From Crossaster papposus (Eukaryota; Echinodermata; Asteroidea; Velatida; Solasteridae), in the NCBI GenBank assembly GCA_037893245.1, contig JBAIAA010000441.1:1550001-1614000 (forward strand): a stretch of 64,000 nt of DNA. The letters are read 5' to 3'. The notes under the pieces were generated by a model, which worked only from the letters and a program-made list of their open reading frames with translations, did no database searches and was not told the DNA's origin. Both the position numbers and the translations under genes were made by a program. Every line of letters starts with the position of its first letter. The first letter of the stretch is position 1. This document shows, piece after piece, positions 56,201-64,000 of this stretch.

Positions 56201-59200
56201 TGTCCCGTCAAGGCCACCATAGGTGCGACAAAATTTGGTTTCATTTTCAAGTGTCAAGTCAATTCAATTCAATGTTAGATTTGTTTGCCATTCGTCTACG
56301 TGTATTTACACTGCTGAGTGTTGTTCCAAGGGGTATCTTCGTAAATCGAAAACAATCCCTGACTCGGGTGGGACTCGAACCCATGACCTTCGGCTTTCTA
56401 TATTGCAGATGTCTTACCACTCAACCACCGAGATAACCGTGGCTGACTGGCTGGCTGGCTGGCTAAAACTGACTCGAATCCGATTAGCAGGGTGTATCGC
56501 AACCAAATGTTTCATAAAATGAATTTGCGTCGGGAGATGTAAATCCAATATCAGATTTTTTTGCCCTTTGGGGCAACACTGACACAACATTGTAAATACG
56601 CGACAGTGAATGACAACACATCTAATACTGAAAAAACAATTACCGTAACTTGATTTGCTCTATTTTGTATCTTGCAGAATGCCACTACTGAAGAACCACC
56701 CAAGTTTCCAACCAAAGTGCTGTCTACAGTGGAGACGCGACCACCTTCCTCTACCATTGCTGCCGAGGAATACAGTGGTGGTTGTAGTCCGAACTGTGTC
56801 GAATGCCTTGGGCCAGCGGAAGACGAGTGTACCAAATGCAACGAAGGGTTCAGCCTGTCTTTGGTGGTGGGAACTGGCCAGGGAATGTGCCAACCAACTC
56901 CGTTCGCTGGCGTGGGAGGCGTCCCTGGCTTTATCGCAATTGTTCTGGTCATCTTGCTGGTGGCGACTTCCTGTTGTTGCTTATGGGTGTTTATAAAAAT
57001 GCGTCGGGTGAGTTTCAAGATCTATATAGGTTTTCCCGGCTTTTTGATAAACAAAATGAATACAAATTCAACAACTCTTACATTAAATTTAGTCTGATGA
57101 CAAAAAATACACGCTTTAGTCATTTATCATTCACTTTCAAATGTTGGTCACTCCATTTAAACGTTGTTTCGGGAATATTCGCCATTACAGATCAAATTCG
57201 TACAAGCTGTTGCTTAGACAAATTTGATCTATAATGACGAATATTTCCGACCTGGTGTTTAAAAAAAGGTGACCAAACGTTGAAATTGAATGATATAAAG
57301 TGACTAAATTGGTTTGGTAAAAGACTGCGAAAAATTTTCATCGGACGAAATTGAATGTGAGAGTTGGTGAATTTGTATAAAACATGTTTTAAAATAGCCA
57401 GGGAAACAAAAACAGTCACATTAACGATCGGAGTTGAATAGGCCTCAATTCTTTTGCTGTAACTTTCACAAATGGATATATTTAGGGGTTAATATTTTAT
57501 AAAAAATATTGTCTCAATAACCTGTTGAAAGTGTTGTGTTCATGGATGCTAAAAACCGTAAAAGAACATTCCGTTCTTGTAGTCTGGTTTCTTGACCCAA
57601 TACTAGAGACAAAGTGGTGCAATTATAGACGTTGGGGAAAATGTGAGGAAACCAGAATATAGCTGCCTTAATACTAGTGTTTTTTTCCTCGGTCTTTGAT
57701 AGTTTGTTTAAACAGCTACGTATGACTTACTTTCCATTCCCTTTTATTGAAAATGAACGTGCTTTAAATAGTCGGAACCAATGTGATTTTCTGCTATTTT
57801 TTTCCTTTTTACTCACGATAATATTCTGAAATACTTTCTCAATTAATTTGTTTTACTCATATCAGTGGCGAATAGAGTGTGGGGAGGGGGGGGAGGGAGG
57901 GTGGGGGGGGGGGGGGGGGGGGGGTTTACCCCCCTTCTTCTCTTTGTCTGATGAGCAAAGTTTTTCCATTGTAAATTCCATTGGAATCCAAAATTGTCAC
58001 GGGCCCTCCAGCGGCCCCCGGACCCTGCACGCCGTAATTGGCTTCGGGCTTCGCGATCGCTGTAGTCAAGTTTAGGTAAATGATACGACTTCACGACTCC
58101 CATCGCGAAAAAACAACAATAACAACATATTATATATACGAAACACTGCCCGACGCCGGTTGAAAACGAATGCCGTTTTTCTGGCTTTTCTCAGCATCCA
58201 TTGTAAAACTTCGAAAAGGCCAGTTATAAACGATATGCAAGCGAAAGGAAGAACATGAACTTTAAAAAGAAAAGAAGTTAACCTTCTGAGCCAGAAATAG
58301 ATATTTAGAAAGAAAAGCAAGACCAGTCAAATTTCCTTTAACAACAACAACACTTCTGAGTATTACTTTTCCCCCAGCCTTGCTTCACCCAATCTGTCTG
58401 TTTTCTTTTTTTCATTACACGGCTGAATTTTGCGGTGTTTTTTCGTTTTGGGTTGTTGGGAGGGGGGGGGGGGGGTTTACAGATTCAACTTCTTTTTACA
58501 ATTATGTCATTGGAATTAAACAAAATTTATTCATAGGAAAGGAGAAAATATTCAGACGAAAACGTTGAAACTTTGTAATAATATATCCATTGAGACGTAA
58601 GATTAAGACAAATTGTTGAATCCTGTGCCATTGTCTTGGATTGTATTCCCTTTATACACACAATTAAACGTTATCAATGAATGTTTAACATCTCTTTTGT
58701 TTCTTTACAGGGCCCACTGGGCGATGGGCCATCGGTAAGTGGACATTCGATTCGCCTTCATTGTTTAACTTCGAAGTTCATATAAGTTTATTTCACGGTT
58801 TTGCCATATCTGGTCGATATGCTGTCATCAGTGTATATGCGATTTGTTTTCGTTAGTTTAACTCTGCCTGAAAATTATTGGTTCCATATAAACTCTTACA
58901 GTGTTGAAGTCAATTGCAGAGCTGCAATATTAGATATTTTGACTTTAAACTACAGTGTTATTCAATTTTACCAAAATGTTGGTGAAATTATATAAAAAAT
59001 GTTTTAAAATGAGTATTACTGTTCCCTCAAGACTTGTTTCACTCAATCTTTCTGTTTTCGTGATTTCATTACACGGCAGAGTTTTGCGTTTTTCTTGGAG
59101 GGCGATTTCACAGATTTAACTTCTTTGTACAATTATGTCATTGGAATTATAAAAAATCCAGAGGAAAGGAGAAAATATCCAGAAGAAAACGTTGAAACTT

Positions 59201-62200
59201 TGTAATAGTATATATTTATTGAGACGTTAAATGAAGACAACGTTTTGAATTCTGTGCCATTTTCTTGGTTTTTATTCCCTTTATACACACAATTAAACTT
59301 TATCAATGAATGTTTTTCTAACATCTTTTTGGTTTCTTTACACTGATTTAACTCGGTGTCACTGGTAAGTGTATATTCGATTTGCCTTCACTGTTCATAT
59401 GAGTTTATTTCACGGTTTCGCCATATCCGGTTGATATACTGTCATCAGTGTATATGCGATATGTCTTCGTTAGTTTAACTCTGCCTGAAAATCATTGGTT
59501 CCATATAAACTCTTACATTGTTGAAGTCAATTGCATGGCTGCGATATTATTTCTTTTGACTTAATGTCGTGCAAGACCAAACCCCACTTTAAACTACAGT
59601 GTTAATAAATGTTCCCGAAATATAAAGTACACTCATGGATCCTGTCTTGTAAAACGATTATATAATGCATAACAACGAATGGTAATTACTTCACTGTCAA
59701 CCTGCTTTAAAGTTGCAACCCAAACATGTCCATTCTGCAAGAAAACCTAACATATTTACCGGAAAAAGAGTCTGAAGAGTAGCAGAACGATCTTTTTTTG
59801 GAAGGACTTTGTGCCATGCCAAGTTTAGTTCTTGTTGCATACAGATATTAGTGAATATAGAACCAACTGTAATACTATTATGATCAATACACGATATGAA
59901 TACGACATTGTTCGTATTATTGGTTAAAAGTTACCCGCCAATAATCCCCAGTTTGCTTTTAACTTTTTATCCGTTTCGGTTGTCAGATAAAAACATAATT
60001 TCCGAATGCAATATAATTTCGCTCTGTCCGAAACTTACATCACAAGTTTAAATATAAATGGTCATTAAATTGTATGAACATCTGAATGATCAAGTACACC
60101 CTTTGACGCTGCCTTGAAGAATAAAAGAAATGACAAAATGTCACCGTCAACCAGCTTTAAACATCCAACAAATATATCGTTGTGTCAGAAAGATCGAGAT
60201 TGTCGTGATGCGACTGTTGATACGGCGACTGCGATGAGGAGTTGTCTGTCGTTTGAGCTCCTTTTGCATAAAACAATAGGGAATAGAATCAATCATAAAT
60301 ATGACCAACACACGATATAAGTATGATAAGGTTCGTTTTAGTGATTGCGAGCACACCAAAGGTAGTTATGGGATTTCAAGTAACTACAGACAGGGGCGTG
60401 GCAATTAGGGGGGAGTGGGTGGCCAAACACATCCCCAATAATTTCTCTCGGTCGGCATTTCGAGCCTCAGTCGTTTGGGAACGTACTGTTGTTAGAAAGT
60501 CCTATAATGATGAGAACAGTCGAAGAACATCGGGCTTATCAAATCGGATGATCTTATATATGTATTACGCGGATATATACATATACGTATTTATTTAATT
60601 GTGATCTCCCCAATATACATTGTAATACAGTTGGTCTACTTAATATTTTCCTCTGCTTTGTCATTTATCGCTCATTCCCTTCTTATTGATTATTTTACTG
60701 AGGTTCAAATCTTGATTAATCACGACTGTTTACACATAATGTCTCTGGGCGATTAGGAGTTTTCTATCTATAATTATTTCCTCATCTGTTTTAATGAAGT
60801 ATCAGTTCAAGACGTAAGATGAAGACAAAGTGTTCAATCCTGTGCCATTTTCTTGATATTTCTTGTTTATATACACACAATTAAACGTTATCAAATAATG
60901 TTTTTCTAACAACTCTTTTATTTGTTTACAGGGAGGTTACCGTGATGTGCCATCACAAGTAAGTGTACATTAAGCAGCCGCGGATCGAGATTTCCCAAAC
61001 TGGCCCGTCAAATGTACTGTAGCTATATAACGGTGAAGGCAAGTTGCGGCGCCGAGGGCGGGCCCGCCTGCCCTGCTTGGGGGGGTCCTGGTGCATTTTC
61101 TTGTAATCTAAGGCATATTTGTCTTGGTTTGTTTTGTTGTGCCTCTACCCCTCCCTATCTTGCTCTGTTTTTATGTTGCCAGGAAACCAGACTAGCTGCC
61201 TTGTTTTTAACTAACAACTATTTATATTTTCCCCTGTCTTTGATAGTCTGTTTTTACTCATAGAGGTTCAGCTACGTATGACTTACTTTCGATTCCCTTA
61301 CATTGAAATTGAATGAGCTGAAAACGAACCCAATGTGCCTTTTCCGATATTTTGTTCCTTTTACTCACGATAATATGGGCTGGCCCTCCCTCTCTGATTA
61401 TAGGAACCCTGTGGTGAGCGTCCGTGCGTATGTATGAACGTCCGGGGCCGAATTTGTGTCCCAGTTCGCCCCTGTTGAATTCCTTTTGCGTACACTAAGA
61501 GTAAATAGAATCCACCATCTAATTATATGATCAATACTCGAATAGAGATAATTGTAGTGTCGTTGATTGCAAGTTGCCACCCATGTTTTGTTGTGTTCGT
61601 TCAGTCGTATTATTATTATGGTATTTATTTGTCCACGCTTGTCAAATACGTTTTCCCACTATTATTTTATTTAGTTTTCTATTCGCAGCATAACATTTGT
61701 TTTGAGTGTATCGATGTAGTAGATATACTACAGGAGGAAATATCCAGAAGAAAACGTTGAAACTTTGTAATAGTATATATTTATTGAGACGTAAGACGAA
61801 GACAAAGCGTTGAATCCTGTGCCATTTTCTTGGTTTGTATTCCCTTTATATACACTATTAAACTGTATCAATTAATGCGTTTCTATCATCTCTTTTGTTT
61901 CTTTACAGCTTCCACCCATACCGCCACCGGTAAGTGTACATTCGATTCGCCTTCACTGTTTAACTTCGGAGTTCATAGAAGTATATATTTCACGGTTTTG
62001 CCATATGTGGTCGAAATACTGTCATCAGTGTATATGCGATTCCAAATAAACTCTTACAGTGTTGAAGTCAATTTTGCACCGGATCATTTCCATGCTGCAC
62101 GAAAACCTAACATATTTACCGGGGGGAAAGAGTCTAAAGAGTGGCAGAACGATCTTCAATTTTTTCACAACTTTGTGCCATGTCATGTTTGAGTTCTTGT

Positions 62201-64000
62201 TGCATACAGATATGAGTGAATATAGAACCAACTATGTAATACTATTATGATCAATACACGATCAATTATTTTGTCAGGAAACCAGACTAGCTGCCTTGTT
62301 TGTAACTAAAAACTAGTGTTTTTTCCCCTGTTTTTGCTAGTCTGTTTTTACTCATAGAGGTTCAGCTACGTATGACTTACTTTCAATTCCTTTCTACTGA
62401 AATTAAATGGGCTGAAAACGAACCCAGTATGCTTTTTCCGATATTTTGTTGCTTTTACTCACGATATTATGGGCTGGCCCTCCCTCTCATAAATCACCCA
62501 ATTGCACGCGAAGGGAAGACAGTGTAACTTTAAAAAGGAAAAAAGTTGTGAACAACAAGGTGTCAACTGATGGATGCAGTACACATCCAAAGTCACTTTC
62601 CCCCTCTCTGAAAAGGAACTTTAGAGGGAATTGGGGTTGGAGTTATACATGTTTGTGTATAAATGAAGGGGGACACTTGAGTGGACCAGAATCCAAATTT
62701 GGGGTTGAAAACATTTTCTGAATGCAAGAAAAAATAGTACTTAGCCAAAGTGTTGTTAACTACATGTTTTGTACCTGAATGTCCACAGTATCGTATCGTG
62801 GTGCGTTTTTGTGTAGTGTAATTTCATGTGAGTTTGTTTTTCTATTGAAATAGTGGACGTATAAATAAAGAGGACAATAGGGTCCCCTATTTCGCCAAGG
62901 TCCCCGATTCGGACTCGTGTGCAAATCTTATGGCGATCACCCGAAAACGTTAAAGTACAAACAAAAGAGGTCTCAATTAGCCCTCTCAAAAGGTTTTATC
63001 TTAAGTTCAACATTTTGTCATGTAAAAGTTACTACTTGTTGTTTTAACCTACCAAGAAGTATACATGTAGATACCATAATACTATAGAACAGTTACATTT
63101 CACCTCCAGCTAATAGATACATTACAAATCAATTTACAAATCACACCGAAGCATTCATAAATCACCCCATTGCAAGCGAAAGGAAGAAAGTGTAACTTTA
63201 AAAAGGAAAGAAGCCCAAGTCCAGTCAAATTTCCTTCAACAACAAAACTTCTGAGTATTACTGTTTCCCCAAGCCTTGCTTCACTCAATCTTAATGTTTT
63301 CGTGATTTTATTACACGGCGGAGTTTTGCGTTTTTCTTGGAGGACGATTTCACATATTTAACTTCTTTACACAATTATGTCATTGGAATTATATAAAAAA
63401 ATCCAGAGGAAAGGAGAAAATATCCAGAAGAAAACGTTGAAACTTTGTAATAGTATATATTTATTGAGACGTAAGACGAAGACAAAGCGTTGAATCCTGT
63501 GCCATTTTCTTGGTTTGTATTCCCTTTATATACACTATTAAACTGTATCAATTAATGCGTTTCTATCATCTCTTTTGTTTCTTTACAGCTTCCACCCATA
63601 CCGCCACCGGTAAGTGTACATTCGATTCGCCTTCACTGTTTAACTTCGGAGTTCATAGAAGTATATATTATTTCACGGTTTTGCCATATGTGGTCGAAAT
63701 ACTGTCATCAGTGTATATGCGATTCCAAATAAACTCTTACAGTGTTGAAGTCAATTTTGCACCGGATCATTTCCATGCTGCACGAAAACCTAACATATTT
63801 ACCGGGGGGAAAGAGTCTAAAGAGTGGCAGAACGATCTTCAATTTTTTCACAACTTTGTGCCATGTCATGTTTGAGTTCTTGTTGCATACAGATATGAGT
63901 GAATATAGAACCAACTATGTAATACTATTATGATCAATACACGATCAATTATTTTGTCAGGAAACCAGACTAGCTGCCTTGTTTGTAACTAAAAACTAGT
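53213..64000 (+). CDS. Gene 2 (partial): tandem paralogue of the ZU5-Death receptor
   Basis: Exons seen: 53213-53296 (signal peptide), 56678-57007 (ectodomain and membrane helix), microexons 58711-58734, 60932-60958, 61909-61929 and 63589-63609. The linker, ZU5, UPA and Death exons are expected beyond the window end. All visible exons are in phase 0 and free of stops, so this is likely a working gene. The ectodomain is highly similar to gene 1 (same six Cys). The cytoplasmic edge differs (KMRR against CCVNTLS). Confidence 0.75.
53441..53656. mobile_element. MITE (CAGGGGCCAATT family) specific to gene 2
   Basis: caggggccaatttcacggag faces ctccgtgaaattggcccctg. The paralogous place in gene 1 (near 3131-3140, agaactggacatg) is empty, so it arrived after the duplication. 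Confidence 0.88.
54578..54765. mobile_element. Small TIR element specific to gene 2
   Basis: agcacgatatgtggcagag faces ctctgccacatatcgtgct, with a C tract near the left end. Gene 1 lacks it near 4050. A related half-element end is at 1156-1180, beside the minisatellite. Confidence 0.8.
56360..56441 (-). mobile_element. tRNA-derived SINE (paralogue of 5594-5678)
   Basis: On the minus strand: tatctcggtggttgagtggt and gggttcgagtcccacccg. The B-box is closer to consensus than in copy A. Confidence 0.6.
56678..57007 (+). CDS. Gene 2 exon 2: cysteine-rich ectodomain and membrane helix
   Basis: 110 codons, phase 0 at both ends (acceptor cttgcag, donor cgg|gtgagt). The NAT sequon and the six extracellular cysteines are kept. 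The helix is IAIVLVILLVATSCCCLWVF, with three adjacent Cys and a basic KMRR stop-transfer end. Compared with gene 1 it lacks four residues in the helix and differs in the cytoplasmic edge. Confidence 0.85.
57028..57410. repeat. Intronic foldback after exon 2 of gene 2
   Basis: Paralogue of 6263-6638, with arms still pairing (ttttcccggctttttga facing ttaaaatagccagggaaac; agatcaaatt facing aatttgatct). Confidence 0.75.
57411..58230. other. Gene 2 intron sequence before the module array
   Basis: Colinear with 6640-7440. It has a G tract near 57902-57924. No exon is visible. Confidence 0.65.
58711..58734 (+). CDS. Microexon (GPLGDGPS), gene 2
   Basis: 24 nt between acceptor ttctttacag and donor gtaagtg, phase 0. 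Counterpart of 17921-17944. Confidence 0.6.
59345..59364 (+). pseudogene. Dead microexon module
   Basis: The donor block is intact at 59365, but no AG lies between the polypyrimidine tract (ggtttctttacact) and the donor, so no exon can be defined. Confidence 0.5.
60932..60958 (+). CDS. Microexon (GGYRDVPSQ), gene 2
   Basis: 27 nt between acceptor tttgtttacag and donor gtaagtg, phase 0. The text after the donor diverges from the module within about 12 bases. Confidence 0.55.
61909..61929 (+). CDS. Microexon (LPPIPPP), gene 2, first copy
   Basis: 21 nt between acceptor ttctttacag and donor gtaagtg, phase 0. It encodes a proline-rich core of the kind bound by SH3, WW or EVH1 domains; binding is inferred. 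Confidence 0.6.
62546..63150. other. Unassigned insert between the duplicated modules
   Basis: Sequence not seen elsewhere in the window. No domain is recognisable in the short frames. Adjacent text is standard module filler. Confidence 0.45.
63589..63609 (+). CDS. Microexon (LPPIPPP), gene 2, second copy
   Basis: Identical to 61909-61929 with identical splice sites, created by the 1.68-kb duplication. Confidence 0.6.

Larger units (their letters stand above)
53297..56677. other. Gene 2 intron 1
   Basis: Colinear with gene 1 intron 1. It contains two added MITEs, a C tract (54600-54617), a G-rich tract (55255-55332), two copies of the ggggttgttgcgaaat dispersed repeat (near 54493 and 55062) and a SINE at 56360-56441. 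No exon is visible. Confidence 0.7.
52318..58230. repeat. Segmental duplication, copy B (5' part of gene 2)
   Basis: Colinear with 1822-7440. Additional MITEs are present at 53441-53656 and 54578-54765. Homopolymer tracts differ in length throughout. Confidence 0.85.
58230..64000 (+). repeat. Microexon module array in gene 2
   Basis: Donor blocks (gtaagtg...attcgattcg-like) start at 58735, 59365, 60959, 61930 and 63610. The first module matches the last module of gene 1 (17921); 59910-60360 matches 10640-11060; 61180-61735 matches 13080-13560. The order therefore differs from gene 1. The array continues beyond the window. Confidence 0.8.
61738..64000. repeat. Recent 1.68-kb tandem duplication of the LPPIPPP module
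   Basis: 61738-62320 recurs at 63418-64000 (window end) with apparently only a 3-base indel (atatattatttcacgg against atatatttcacgg). The distance is 1680-1683 bases. Confidence 0.92.

Overview
The window looks like euchromatic, repeat-rich DNA of an invertebrate deuterostome, most likely an echinoderm. I infer this from AT-rich introns, a UNC5-type ZU5-UPA-Death receptor gene, and a mix of CR1-like LINEs, a Ngaro (DIRS-order) element, tRNA-derived SINEs and many foldback MITEs. The species cannot be fixed from sequence alone. No prokaryotic features are present.

Host genes. Gene 1 (2896-28332, +) can be assembled exon by exon with matching splice phases. It encodes a signal peptide, a short cysteine-rich ectodomain, one membrane helix, a linker, ZU5, UPA, a small CxxC/CxxC knuckle, a Death domain and a short tail: 718 residues without optional exons. 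Gene 2 (53213 to beyond 64000, +) is a tandem paralogue. Its first two exons are present and its 3' half lies outside the window. Between the membrane exon and the ZU5 linker both genes contain an array of related intronic modules of about 0.6-1.7 kb. Each module has a conserved polypyrimidine tract and a conserved donor block around a tiny phase-0 exon of 9-27 nt. These microexons encode different juxtamembrane peptides (SRIGAQ, DEDEGVPAY, SSSRMRNR, SVHSSYP, SHMHAW, GPLDAGPS, GPLGDGPS, GGYRDVPSQ, LPPIPPP). The flanks are similar, the exons are not, and two modules have been duplicated very recently. An alternatively spliced microexon cassette is the most interesting proposal here.

Layout. 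1-790: dispersed repeats. 796-2090: AGTCTCT minisatellite with a MITE. 2.1-28.4 kb: gene 1. 28.9-46.2 kb: a GAAAACACTATG satellite broken by a nested stack of elements. One near-complete CR1-like LINE lies on the minus strand (29.6-34.7 kb). A second LINE (35.1-46.0 kb) is split by a complete Ngaro retrotransposon with split direct repeats (36.4-45.3 kb). The Ngaro gag ORF is split by a TIR element (42.0-43.8 kb), which carries a further MITE (42.8-43.5 kb). 46.9-47.9 kb: a 5'-truncated LINE. 48.8-52.6 kb: the AGTCTCT minisatellite again, with long palindromes and TIR elements. 52.3-64 kb: the segmental duplicate carrying gene 2.

How it fits together. Gene 1 and gene 2 are products of a segmental duplication whose recognisable left edge lies in the AGTCTCT minisatellite in both copies. 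The intergenic space has served as a retrotransposon landing site. The receptor resembles UNC5/UNC5CL signalling proteins inside the cell but lacks Ig and TSP1 domains outside. Exon calls rest on reading splice sites and frame continuity by eye; no transcript data were available.
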